Below are positions 46,353 through 54,779 of a DNA stretch of 64,000 nt, in pieces. The stretch is from Streptomyces sp. NBC_00154 (GTDB taxonomy: Bacteria; Actinomycetota; Actinomycetes; Streptomycetales; Streptomycetaceae). The stretch is taken from positions 434,001 to 498,000 of the forward strand of contig NZ_JAPEMI010000001.1 of the NCBI RefSeq assembly GCF_026342835.1. Reading direction: 5' to 3'. The notes beneath the pieces are model-generated. The model was not told where the DNA came from and searched no databases. It saw nothing but the letters and a program-made list of their open reading frames with translations. Both the position numbers and the translations under genes were made by a program. The stretch's first letter is position 1. Every line of letters begins with the position of its first letter.

Positions 46353-47171
46353 ATGTCCCAGCCCGCCAGGTCCCCCCGTGTCTCCACCGCACCCGACGCC
46401 CCGGAGAGTGCCGCAGGCACGCGCGCCGCCGCCCAACGGCTCAAGATGCGCCGCGAACTGGCCGCCGCAGCGATGGAGCTCTTCGCCACGAAGGGGTACG
46501 AGGCGACGACGGTCGACGAGATCGCGGGCGCCGCGGGCGTCGCCCGGCGGACCTTCTTCCGGCACTTCCGCTCCAAGGAAGAGGCGATCTTCCCGGACCA
46601 CGACGACACCCTCGTCCGGGCCGAGGCCGTCCTCAATGCCGCCCCCGCGCACGAGCACCCGCTCGACACCGTCTGCCGCGGCATCAAGGAAGTCATGAAG
46701 ATGTACGCGGCGAAGCCCGCGGTCTCCGTGGCCCGCTACAAGCTGACCCGTGAGGTCCCCACCCTGCGGGAGGCCGAGATCGCCTCGGTGGCCCGCTACG
46801 AGCGGCTGTTCACGCGCTATCTGCTGGGCCATTTCGACGAGCGCGACCACCACGTCGGCAATGACGATCCGCTGCTGGCGGAGGTCGCGGCGTCCGCCGT
46901 CGTCACCGCGCACAACCATGTGCTGCGCCGCTGGCTGCGGGCGGGCGGCCAAGGTGACGTGGAGGCCCAGCTCGACCACGCGTTCGCCATCGTCCGGGAC
47001 ACGTTCGGGACCGGTATCGGCGCGGGCCGGATCGCCGGGACCGAGCCCGCGTCCCCGCCGGCCGCCGCTTCCGTGAGCACGGAGGGTGAGGTGCTGGTCG
47101 CGGTGGCGCGCACCGACGCACCGCTCGACGAAGTGATGCGCACGATCCAGCAGGCACTCAAGGACCACTGA
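46353..47171 (+). CDS. TetR-family transcriptional regulator
   Basis: A 272-residue regulator. The TetR DNA-binding domain (about residues 30-80) has helix-turn-helix TTVDEIAGAAGVARRTFFRH. The ligand-binding region is followed by an extra 45-residue tail, longer than the usual 190-220-residue TetR. It lies just upstream of the ethylmalonyl-CoA genes and is a likely local repressor of them, probably responding to an acyl-CoA, by analogy and position. ATG 46353 lacks a ribosome site; ATG 46335 is in frame, and leaderless translation is possible. Confidence 0.85.
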   Translation: MSQPARSPRVSTAPDAPESAAGTRAAAQRLKMRRELAAAAMELFATKGYEATTVDEIAGAAGVARRTFFRHFRSKEEAIFPDHDDTLVRAEAVLNAAPAHEHPLDTVCRGIKEVMKMYAAKPAVSVARYKLTREVPTLREAEIASVARYERLFTRYLLGHFDERDHHVGNDDPLLAEVAASAVVTAHNHVLRRWLRAGGQGDVEAQLDHAFAIVRDTFGTGIGAGRIAGTEPASPPAAASVSTEGEVLVAVARTDAPLDEVMRTIQQALKDH

Positions 47172-47210
47172 GCGGGAGCCTGCCGGCCGAACCGCTCCGT
47201 CGACCCCCGC

Positions 47211-47247
47211 ATGCCGGACGGGCTCGCTGTCGAAGCCCGTCCGGCAT
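47211..47247. terminator. Hairpin terminator after TetR gene
   Basis: A perfect 14-bp stem (47211-47224 with 47234-47247) and a 9-nt loop begin 40 bp past the TetR stop. Confidence 0.8.
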
Positions 47248-47308
47248 ACGCGTGCCCGGGCGCCGAAACCTGGTTGCAGCCCGTACACGCCGGTGTTGTG
47301 GTGGGCGC

Positions 47309-48106
47309 ATGACTCCTGATCACGACGCCCTGCTGTCCCTCTTCGACCACGAGATGCGCGAGCATGCCCGACCCGACGGCCCCCGTGTGCGCGTCGAGCG
47401 CACCGCCGATGTCGTACGTCAGGTCGGCGCGGCCGACGACTGGAACGGCGTGGTCTGGTCGGCGCCGGATCTGGACGCCGTCCGGGCGGACGCGGCGATC
47501 GCGGCTCAGGTGGAACGCTTCACCGCGCTCGGCCTCGACGAGTTCGAGTGGAAGCTGTACGCGCACGACCGGCCGGCGGACCTGGGGCAGCGGCTGCGGG
47601 CGGCCGGCTTCGTCGCGGAGGAGCCGGAGACCCTGCTGATCGCTCCGGTCGCGGACCTCCCGACCGCAGTGGAGCTCCCCGAGGCCGTCCGGCTGCGTAC
47701 GGTGACCGATGCGGCCGATGTGGAGCTGATGGCCCGGGCCCATGAGCGGGCGTTCGGCTCGGACTGGTCGCGGCTGCGGCATCAGGTGCTGGCCCGGCTG
47801 ACCGAGGCCCCGGACAGCTTCGTCGGGGTGCTGGCCATGGTGGGCGACGAGCCGGTGAGCTCGGCCCGCATGGAGCTGTACCCCGGCACCGGCTTCGCGG
47901 GGCTCTGGGGCGGCGGGACGGTCGAGCCGTGGCGCGGGAAGGGCATCTACCGGGCGCTGGTGGCCTTCCGTGCCGCGATCGCCACCGAGCGTGGCTACAC
48001 ATATCTGCAGGTCGACGCGACCGACCAGAGCCGTCCGATCCTCCAGCGGCTCGGATTCACCGCGCTGAGCACCACCACGCCGTATGTCCACCGCCGCACG
48101 ACCTGA
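47309..48106 (+). CDS. GNAT-family N-acetyltransferase, two-domain
   Basis: A 265-residue protein. A degenerate N-terminal GNAT-like half (about residues 1-120) precedes a complete C-terminal acetyltransferase domain (about 130-265). The acetyl-CoA site is TVEPWRGKGIYRALV and the terminal strand/helix is YLQVDATDQSRPILQRLGF. No ribosome site is clear before ATG 47309. It is separated from TetR by a strong terminator and from ccr by a 386-bp regulatory gap, so it is probably monocistronic. The substrate is unknown. Confidence 0.8.
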   Translation: MTPDHDALLSLFDHEMREHARPDGPRVRVERTADVVRQVGAADDWNGVVWSAPDLDAVRADAAIAAQVERFTALGLDEFEWKLYAHDRPADLGQRLRAAGFVAEEPETLLIAPVADLPTAVELPEAVRLRTVTDAADVELMARAHERAFGSDWSRLRHQVLARLTEAPDSFVGVLAMVGDEPVSSARMELYPGTGFAGLWGGGTVEPWRGKGIYRALVAFRAAIATERGYTYLQVDATDQSRPILQRLGFTALSTTTPYVHRRTT

Positions 48107-48152
48107 CCTCACCGAGCAGGACAGAACAACCCGAACCACCTCTCATGTTGCT

Positions 48153-48171
48153 CATCCGTGCCGGGCGGATG
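48153..48171. terminator. Small hairpin upstream of ccr promoter
   Basis: CATCCG (48153-48158) pairs with CGGATG (48166-48171); flanking TCTCATGT and ACATGTGAGA extend the dyad imperfectly. It could be the terminator of the acetyltransferase gene or an operator. Confidence 0.35.
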
Positions 48172-48203
48172 ACATGTGAGAGAAATTATTGGCACCCAGT
48201 GCC

Positions 48204-48232
48204 TTGCCAGGTGTCACGGAGTGCCATACGTT
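48204..48232 (+). promoter_or_regulatory. Candidate promoter of ccr operon
   Basis: TTGCCA (48204-48209) and TACGTT (48227-48232) are 17 bp apart, close to the vegetative sigma pattern. A GGCAC-CCA-GTGCC dyad sits directly upstream at 48191-48203 and may be an operator. Confidence 0.4.
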
Positions 48233-48492
48233 GAAGTTGTCCGGGCGGCCGGCGTGCAGAGACCTCACGTACGCCGGCTGTCCCCGCAAGCCATGTGCCT
48301 GCGCGCCCGGACGCCTGCGTCACAGGCAAACCCTTCTGCTCCACCAGAGCAGGCCGAAGCCTTACCAGCCGAACCGACGGCAGCACCTCCACAACGCACC
48401 CCACCCCCGCAGGGACCCTCAGGCGTCCCTCGAGCATTCCCCGCGTACCCGGCCCCGGCCGAGCAGGGGAGACACCATCCCGGAGGCACACC

Positions 48493-49830
48493 GTGAAGGA
48501 AATCCTGGACGCGATCCAATCGCAGGACAGTACGGCAGCAGATTTCGCGGCCCTGTCCATCCCTGAGTCGTACCGCGCGGTGACCGTGCACAAGGACGAG
48601 ACGGAGATGTTCGCCGGGCTCGCCTCCCGCGACAAGGACCCCCGCAAGTCGCTGCACCTCGACGACGTCCCGGTGCCCGAGCTCGGGCCCGGCGAGGCAC
48701 TGGTCGCCGTCATGGCCAGCTCGGTGAATTACAACTCGGTCTGGACCTCGATCTTCGAGCCGATGTCCACCTTCGGCTTCCTGGAGCGCTACGGGAAGCT
48801 CAGCGAGCTCACCAAGCGCCACGACCTGCCGTACCACGTCATCGGCTCCGACCTGGCGGGCGTCGTCCTGCGCACCGGCCCCGGCGTCAACGCCTGGCAC
48901 CCCGGCGACGAGGTCGTCGCGCACTGCCTCTCGGTCGAACTGGAGTCCTCGGACGGCCACAACGACACGATGCTCGACCCCGAGCAGCGGATCTGGGGCT
49001 TCGAGACCAACTTCGGCGGTCTCGCCGAGATCGCGCTCGTCAAGTCCAATCAGCTGATGCCGAAGCCGGAGCACCTGAGCTGGGAGGAGGCCGCCGCACC
49101 CGGCCTGGTCAACTCCACCGCCTACCGCCAGCTCGTCTCGCGCAACGGCGCCGGCATGAAGCAGGGCGACAACGTGCTGATCTGGGGGGCCAGCGGCGGA
49201 CTCGGTTCGTACGCCACGCAGTTCGCGCTGGCCGGTGGCGCCAACCCGATCTGCATCGTCTCCAGCGAGCAGAAGGCGGAAATCTGCCGGAAGATGGGCG
49301 CAGAGGCGATCATCGACCGCAACGCCGAGGGCTACAAGTTCTGGAAGGACGAGCACAACCAGGACCCGCGCGAGTGGAAGCGGTTCGGCAAGCGCATCCG
49401 TGAGCTGACCGGCGGCGAGGACGTGGACATCGTCTTCGAGCACCCGGGCCGCGAGACGTTCGGCGCCTCGGTGTACGTGACCCGCAAGGGCGGCACGATC
49501 GTCACCTGCGCCTCCACGTCGGGCTACAACCACGAGTACGACAACCGCTACCTGTGGATGTCGCTGAAGAAGATCGTGGGCTCGCACTTCGCCAACTACC
49601 GCGAGGCGTGGGAGGCCAACAGGCTGATCGCCAAGGGCAAGATCCACCCGACGCTGTCGAAGGTCTACTCCCTGGAGGAGACCGGCCAGGCCGCGTACGA
49701 CGTGCACCGCAACCTCCACCAGGGCAAGGTCGGCGTGCTCGCACTGGCCCCCCGCGAGGGTATGGGCGTGCGCAACGAGGAGCTGCGCGAGCAGCACATC
49801 GACGCCATCAATCGCTTCCGGGACGTCTGA
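48493..49830 (+). CDS. ccr: Crotonyl-CoA carboxylase/reductase
   Basis: A 445-residue enzyme that reductively carboxylates crotonyl-CoA with NADPH and CO2 to (2S)-ethylmalonyl-CoA, the signature step of the ethylmalonyl-CoA pathway. It belongs to the MDR superfamily: a GroES-like half (about residues 30-195) with SSVNYNSVWTSIFEP, and a Rossmann half with NADPH motif GASGGLGSYATQ (about 233-244). The family-specific FEHPGRETFGAS segment and C-terminal NRFRDV are clear. The length is standard. GGAGG is 6 bp before GTG 48493. It is first in a tightly packed operon. In polyketide producers it also supplies ethylmalonyl-CoA extender. Confidence 0.97.
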   Translation: MKEILDAIQSQDSTAADFAALSIPESYRAVTVHKDETEMFAGLASRDKDPRKSLHLDDVPVPELGPGEALVAVMASSVNYNSVWTSIFEPMSTFGFLERYGKLSELTKRHDLPYHVIGSDLAGVVLRTGPGVNAWHPGDEVVAHCLSVELESSDGHNDTMLDPEQRIWGFETNFGGLAEIALVKSNQLMPKPEHLSWEEAAAPGLVNSTAYRQLVSRNGAGMKQGDNVLIWGASGGLGSYATQFALAGGANPICIVSSEQKAEICRKMGAEAIIDRNAEGYKFWKDEHNQDPREWKRFGKRIRELTGGEDVDIVFEHPGRETFGASVYVTRKGGTIVTCASTSGYNHEYDNRYLWMSLKKIVGSHFANYREAWEANRLIAKGKIHPTLSKVYSLEETGQAAYDVHRNLHQGKVGVLALAPREGMGVRNEELREQHIDAINRFRDV

Positions 49831-49831
49831 C

Positions 49832-51844
49832 ATGAGCGGGCGTCAGAAGGACCGCCCGTGGCTCATGCGGACGTACGCCGGCCACTCGACCGCCGAAGCG
49901 TCCAACGAGCTCTACCGGCGCAACCTCGCCAAGGGCCAGACCGGTCTGTCGGTCGCCTTCGACCTGCCGACCCAGACGGGTTACGACCCCGACCACATCC
50001 TCGCCCGCGGCGAGGTCGGCCGGGTCGGCGTGCCCGTCTCGCACCTCGGTGACATGCGGCGGCTGTTCCAGGACATCCCGCTGGAGCAGATGAACACCTC
50101 GATGACGATCAACGCCACCGCGATGTGGCTGCTGGCGCTCTATCAGGTGGTCGCCGAGGAGCAGGGCGCCGACGCCACGAAGCTCCAGGGCACGACGCAG
50201 AACGACATCGTCAAGGAGTACCTCTCGCGCGGGACGCATGTCTTCCCGCCCGTTCCCTCGCTGCGGCTGACCACCGACATGATCACGTACACGGTCAACC
50301 ACATACCGAAGTGGAACCCGATCAACATCTGCAGCTATCACCTGCAGGAGGCGGGGGCCACTCCGGTCCAGGAGATCGCGTACGCCATGTCGACGGCGAT
50401 CGCCGTGCTCGACGCGGTCCGTGACTCCGGACAGGTGCCCGAGGAGAAGTTCGGCGATGTCGTCGCCCGTATCTCCTTCTTCGTGAACGCGGGCGTCCGC
50501 TTCATCGAGGAGATGTGCAAGATGCGCGCCTTCGGCCGCATCTGGGACCAGGTCACCCGCGAGCGCTACGGCATCACCGACGCCAAGCAGCGCCGGTTCC
50601 GCTACGGCGTCCAGGTCAACTCTCTCGGCCTGACCGAGGCGCAGCCGGAGAACAACGTCCAGCGCATCGTCCTGGAGATGCTGGCGGTCACCCTCTCCAA
50701 GGACGCCCGCGCCCGGGCCGTCCAGCTGCCCGCCTGGAACGAGGCGCTGGGGCTCCCCCGGCCCTGGGACCAGCAGTGGTCGCTCCGGATCCAGCAGGTC
50801 CTCGCGCACGAGAGCGATCTGCTGGAGTACGAGGACATCTTCGCGGGTTCGCATGTGATCGAGGCCAAGGTGGATGCCCTGGTCACCGAGTCGCTCGCGG
50901 AGATCGACCGGATCCAGCAGATGGGCGGCGCCATGGCGGCCGTCGAGTCCGGCTACCTCAAGTCGGAGCTGGTCTCCTCGCACGCGCAGCGGCGGGCCCG
51001 CATCGAGGGCGGCGAGGAGAAGATCGTCGGCGTCAACATCTACGAGACGACCGAGCCGAACCCGCTCACCGCGGACCTCGACGGCGCGATCATGACGGTC
51101 GACCCGGCCAACGAGGCCAGGGTGGTCGCGGCGCTCCACGAGTGGCGCGACAACCGTGACGAGGCCCGCGCCTCCGAGGCACTGGCGGCGCTGAAGAAGG
51201 CCGCGGCCGGCACCGACAACATGATGGAAGCGACCGTGGAGTGCGCCCGCGCGGGTGTCACCACCGGCGAGTGGTCGTGGGCGCTGCGCGATGTGTTCGG
51301 CGAGTTCCGGGCCCCGACGGGGGTCTCGTCCGCACCGGTCGCGGTGACCGCGGAGGCGGGCACGCCGCTCGCCCTGGTCCGCGAGAAGGTCGCCCGCACC
51401 GCCGGCGACCTCGGCACCGGACGGCTGCGGCTGCTGGTCGGCAAGCCGGGCCTGGACGGGCACTCCAACGGCGCCGAGCAGATCGCCGTACGGGCCCGTG
51501 ACGCCGGGTTCGAGGTCGTCTACCAGGGGATCCGACTGACCCCCGAACAGATCGTCTCGGCCGCGCTCGCCGAGGACGTGCACTGCGTCGGTCTGTCGAT
51601 CCTGTCCGGCTCGCACGCCGAGCTGGTGCCGGACGTGCTGAACCGGCTGCGCGAAGCTGGCGCCAACGACATACCCGTCATCGCGGGCGGGATCATTCCC
51701 CCCGCCGACGCCACCGCGCTGATCGAGGCGGGCGTCGCCGCCGTATTCACCCCGAAGGACTTCGGCATCACGGAGATCATCGGCCGTATCGTCGACGAGA
51801 TCCGGAAAGCGAACAAGCTCGACCCTCTGGAGGTCCCCGCATGA
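49832..51844 (+). CDS. ecm: Ethylmalonyl-CoA mutase, B12-dependent
   Basis: A 670-residue adenosylcobalamin mutase converting (2R)-ethylmalonyl-CoA to methylsuccinyl-CoA; known as MeaA in older literature. The substrate-binding TIM barrel occupies residues 1-500 (GLSVAFDLPTQTGYDPDH; TTDMITYTVNHIP). The cobalamin domain (about 530-660) has the base-off motif GKPGLDGHSNGAEQIA with its axial His, and GLSILSGSH. Unlike methylmalonyl-CoA mutase it is a single-chain enzyme of this length. It starts one base after the ccr stop, so it is translationally coupled, and overlaps the next gene by four bases (ATGA). Confidence 0.95.
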   Translation: MSGRQKDRPWLMRTYAGHSTAEASNELYRRNLAKGQTGLSVAFDLPTQTGYDPDHILARGEVGRVGVPVSHLGDMRRLFQDIPLEQMNTSMTINATAMWLLALYQVVAEEQGADATKLQGTTQNDIVKEYLSRGTHVFPPVPSLRLTTDMITYTVNHIPKWNPINICSYHLQEAGATPVQEIAYAMSTAIAVLDAVRDSGQVPEEKFGDVVARISFFVNAGVRFIEEMCKMRAFGRIWDQVTRERYGITDAKQRRFRYGVQVNSLGLTEAQPENNVQRIVLEMLAVTLSKDARARAVQLPAWNEALGLPRPWDQQWSLRIQQVLAHESDLLEYEDIFAGSHVIEAKVDALVTESLAEIDRIQQMGGAMAAVESGYLKSELVSSHAQRRARIEGGEEKIVGVNIYETTEPNPLTADLDGAIMTVDPANEARVVAALHEWRDNRDEARASEALAALKKAAAGTDNMMEATVECARAGVTTGEWSWALRDVFGEFRAPTGVSSAPVAVTAEAGTPLALVREKVARTAGDLGTGRLRLLVGKPGLDGHSNGAEQIAVRARDAGFEVVYQGIRLTPEQIVSAALAEDVHCVGLSILSGSHAELVPDVLNRLREAGANDIPVIAGGIIPPADATALIEAGVAAVFTPKDFGITEIIGRIVDEIRKANKLDPLEVPA

Positions 51845-52860
51845 CCCAGCCTGCCCACCCGTCTCCCGCCACCACCCTTGCAGGGAGCGGCTCCGCCGCG
51901 CACATCTCGAACCGTCTGCGTCCGCGCCGCTCCTGCCTGGCTGTGCCGGGCTCGAACCCGCGGTTCCTGGAGAAGGCCCAGGGCCTCCCGGCCGACCAGG
52001 TCTTCCTGGACCTCGAGGACGCCTGCGCCCCGCTCGCCAAGGAGGGCGCCCGGCACCACATCGTCGACGCGCTGAACAACGGCGACTGGACGGGCAAGAC
52101 CCGGGTCGTGCGCGTGAACGACTGGACGACGCACTGGACGTACCGCGATGTGATCACGGTGGTCGAGGGTGCCGGCCAGAACCTCGACTGCATCATGCTG
52201 CCGAAGGTCCAGGACGCCCAGCAGGTCATCGCCCTCGATCTGCTGCTCACCCAGATCGAGAAGACCATGGGCTTCGAGGTCGGGAAGATCGGCATCGAGG
52301 CACAGATCGAGAACGCCAAGGGCCTGGTGAACATCGACGACATCGCCGCCGCCTCGCCGCGCCTGGAGACGCTGATCTTCGGCCCGGCCGACTTCATGGC
52401 GTCGATCAACATGAAGACCCTGGTCGTCGGCCAGCAGCCGCCCGGCTACGGCGCGGACGCGTACCACTACATCCTCATGCGCATCCTGATGGCGGCGCGT
52501 ACGCACGACCTCCAGGCGATCGACGGTCCCTTCCTGCAGATCCGTGACGTGGACGCGTACCGCGAGGTCGCGGGCCGTGCGGCGGCACTCGGCTTCGACG
52601 GCAAGTGGGTGCTGCACCCCGGCCAGGTCGACGCGGCCAACGAGGTGTTCTCGCCGTCGCAGGAGGACTACGACCACGCCGAGCTGATCCTCGACGCGTA
52701 CGAGTGGTGCACCTCGGAGGCGGGCGGCAAGAAGGGTTCGGCGATGCTCGGCGACGAGATGATCGACGAGGCGAGCCGGAAGATGGCCCTGGTCATCGCG
52801 GGCAAGGGCCGCGCGGCCGGTATGCAGCGCACCTCCAAGTTCGAAGCTCCGGAGGCCTGA
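51841..52860 (+). CDS. mcl: HpcH/HpaI-family CoA lyase (beta-methylmalyl-CoA/malyl-CoA lyase)
   Basis: A 339-residue TIM-barrel lyase that should split beta-methylmalyl-CoA into glyoxylate and propionyl-CoA, and perhaps malyl-CoA, the last steps of the pathway. Family motifs are RPRRSCLAVPGSNPRFLEKA at the N-terminus, VFLDLEDACAP with the Mg ligand region, and GIEAQIENAKGLVNID with catalytic and metal-binding Glu (about residue 160). Closely related enzymes in CitE and citramalyl lyase groups exist, so the context decides. ATG 51841 overlaps the mutase stop. Two bases separate its stop from the next start. Confidence 0.9.
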   Translation: MTQPAHPSPATTLAGSGSAAHISNRLRPRRSCLAVPGSNPRFLEKAQGLPADQVFLDLEDACAPLAKEGARHHIVDALNNGDWTGKTRVVRVNDWTTHWTYRDVITVVEGAGQNLDCIMLPKVQDAQQVIALDLLLTQIEKTMGFEVGKIGIEAQIENAKGLVNIDDIAAASPRLETLIFGPADFMASINMKTLVVGQQPPGYGADAYHYILMRILMAARTHDLQAIDGPFLQIRDVDAYREVAGRAAALGFDGKWVLHPGQVDAANEVFSPSQEDYDHAELILDAYEWCTSEAGGKKGSAMLGDEMIDEASRKMALVIAGKGRAAGMQRTSKFEAPEA

Positions 52861-52862
52861 CC

Positions 52863-53390
52863 ATGCAGTTCGGACGCACCTATGAGGAGTTCGAGGTCGG
52901 TGCGGTGTACAAGCACTGGCCCGGAAAGACGGTCACGGAGTACGACGACCACCTTTTCTGTCTGCTCACCATGAATCATCACCCGCTGCACATTGACAGC
53001 AACTACGCGGAGAAGACGACCGATTTCGGCAAGAACGTTGTGGTCGGCAACTACATCTACTCGCTGTTGCTCGGCATGTCCGTCCCCGACGTGTCCGGAA
53101 AGGCGATCGCCAACCTGGAGGTCGAGTCGCTCAAGCATGTCGCGCCGACCTTCCACGGCGACACGATCTACGGCGAGACGACCGTCCTCGACAAGACTCC
53201 GTCAAAGTCCAAGAGTGACCGCGGAATCGTTTACGTGGAGACCAAGGGCTACAAGCAGGACGGAACACTCGTCTGCGTGTTCCGCCGCAAGGTGATGGTC
53301 CCCACCGAGACGTACATCAAGGAGCGCGGCGGCGAGCAGCCCGGCCGCCCGGAGCTGAACCAGCCTTCGCAGAAGAACGTGGAGAAGTAG
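52863..53390 (+). CDS. mch: MaoC-family hydratase, candidate mesaconyl-CoA hydratase
   Basis: A 175-residue single hot-dog-fold hydratase. The R-specific hydratase motif is visible at about residues 30-60 (LLTMNHHPLHIDSNYAEKT, with Asp/His), followed by KNVVVGNYIYSLLLGMS. It should add water to mesaconyl-CoA to give beta-methylmalyl-CoA. Mesaconyl-CoA hydratases of proteobacteria are about 340 residues with two hot-dog domains. This protein has one, which suggests a homodimer carrying the same architecture. It starts 3 bp after the lyase stop. Function is inferred from operon position and family. Confidence 0.85.
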   Translation: MQFGRTYEEFEVGAVYKHWPGKTVTEYDDHLFCLLTMNHHPLHIDSNYAEKTTDFGKNVVVGNYIYSLLLGMSVPDVSGKAIANLEVESLKHVAPTFHGDTIYGETTVLDKTPSKSKSDRGIVYVETKGYKQDGTLVCVFRRKVMVPTETYIKERGGEQPGRPELNQPSQKNVEK

Positions 53391-53392
53391 CC

Positions 53393-54598
53393 ATGACGCG
53401 ACTCGCCCAGACCGCCGGTCTGAACGACATCCAGCAGGAAATCCTCTCCACGGTCCGGGATTTCGTCGACAAGGAGATCCTTCCGGTCGCGACCCAGCTG
53501 GAGCACCGCGACGAGTACCCGACGGAGATCGTCGAGGGGCTCAAGGAACTGGGCCTGTTCGGGCTGATGATCCCCGAGGAGTACGGGGGCCTGGGTGAGT
53601 CGCTTCTCACATACGCGCTCTGCGTGGAGGAAATCGCGCGCGGCTGGATGAGCGTGTCGGGAATCATCAACACGCACTTCATCGTGGCGTACATGCTCAA
53701 GCAGCACGGCACCCAGGAGCAGAAGGACACGTTCCTGCCGCGGATGGCGCTGGGCGAGGTCCGGGGCGCGTTCTCGATGTCCGAGCCGGCACTGGGCTCC
53801 GACGTCTCGGCGATCACCTCCAAGGGCGTCCGGGACGGCGACGAGTACGTCCTGAACGGCCAGAAGATGTGGCTGACGAACGGCGGTACGTCCTCGCTCG
53901 TCGCCGTGCTGTGCCGAAGTGACGAAGGCCACCCCGAGGGAACGGCCCCGCACAAGTCGATGACGACCTTCCTGGTGGAGAAGGAGCCGGGCTTCGGCGA
54001 GGTCCGGCCGGGGCTCACCATTCCCGGGAAGATCGACAAGATGGGTTACAAGGGCGTCGACACGACGGAACTCATCATGGACGGACTGCGCATTCCGGCC
54101 AATCGTGTACTCGGCGGCACCACCGGCCGAGGGTTTTACCAAATGATGGACGGTGTCGAGGTCGGCCGGGTGAATGTGGCCGCGCGTGGTTGCGGCGTCG
54201 CACAGCGTGCATTCGAGCTGGGCGTCTCCTACGCTCAGCAGCGTCATACCTTCGGAAAGCCGATCGCCCAGCACCAGGCGATCCAGTTCAAGCTGGCCGA
54301 AATGGCCACCAAGGTCGAAGCGGCGCATGCAATGATGGTGAATGCAGCGCGCAAAAAGGACTCCGGGGAACGAAACGACCTGGAGGCAGGGATGGCGAAG
54401 TACCTCGCCTCCGAATACTGCAAGGAAGTCGTCGAGGACGCCTTCCGCATCCACGGCGGTTACGGCTTCTCCAAGGAGTACGAGATCGAGCGCCTCTACC
54501 GGGAGGCCCCGATGCTGCTGATCGGTGAAGGTACCGCCGAAATCCAGAAAATGATCATTGGGCGCCGACTCCTCGAGGAGTACCGGTTCCAGGGCTGA
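53393..54598 (+). CDS. mcd: Acyl-CoA dehydrogenase, candidate methylsuccinyl-CoA dehydrogenase
   Basis: A 401-residue FAD enzyme. It has the standard N-terminal helical, middle beta (MSEPALGSDVSAITSKGVRD; MWLTNG) and C-terminal helical parts. Catalytic Glu is in GEGTAEIQKMIIGR (about residue 380), the FAD-binding QHQAIQFKLAEMAT is at about 300, and IHGGYGFSKEYEIERLYREA is conserved. It should oxidise methylsuccinyl-CoA to mesaconyl-CoA. Generic acyl-CoA dehydrogenases look similar; the assignment rests on context, as it ends the ccr-ecm-mcl-mch operon two bases after the MaoC gene. Electrons go to ETF, whose genes are not here. Confidence 0.88.
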   Translation: MTRLAQTAGLNDIQQEILSTVRDFVDKEILPVATQLEHRDEYPTEIVEGLKELGLFGLMIPEEYGGLGESLLTYALCVEEIARGWMSVSGIINTHFIVAYMLKQHGTQEQKDTFLPRMALGEVRGAFSMSEPALGSDVSAITSKGVRDGDEYVLNGQKMWLTNGGTSSLVAVLCRSDEGHPEGTAPHKSMTTFLVEKEPGFGEVRPGLTIPGKIDKMGYKGVDTTELIMDGLRIPANRVLGGTTGRGFYQMMDGVEVGRVNVAARGCGVAQRAFELGVSYAQQRHTFGKPIAQHQAIQFKLAEMATKVEAAHAMMVNAARKKDSGERNDLEAGMAKYLASEYCKEVVEDAFRIHGGYGFSKEYEIERLYREAPMLLIGEGTAEIQKMIIGRRLLEEYRFQG

Positions 54599-54779
54599 TC
54601 GTCCCCTTCGAGGTGATTTAGCCGCGAAGAAGATCACACCCTGTCATCCTCAGCCGGTGCCTTCCAGCCGTCCGACTCGGCTGTTGGCTTGCCCAGTTGC
54701 GGCTCGCACCCGATAGCATCGCCGGAAAAGCCGCCGTCCCCCGTTGCCAGCGCGGCATCATCCGCTACGAAGGTCATCC

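Larger units (their letters stand above)
48107..48492. other. 386-bp leader and promoter region of the ethylmalonyl-CoA operon
   Basis: No gene is convincing. It holds a hairpin (48153-48171) that may end the preceding acetyltransferase transcript, a GGCAC-CCA-GTGCC dyad at 48191-48203, and a promoter-like pair at 48204-48232. The start codon of ccr is about 250 bp further on, implying a long 5' untranslated leader. Confidence 0.6.

Noticed and set aside
44372..54598. A polyketide gene cluster because of ccr
   Set aside because: No synthase, acyl carrier or tailoring gene is present. The full ethylmalonyl-CoA set points to primary metabolism.
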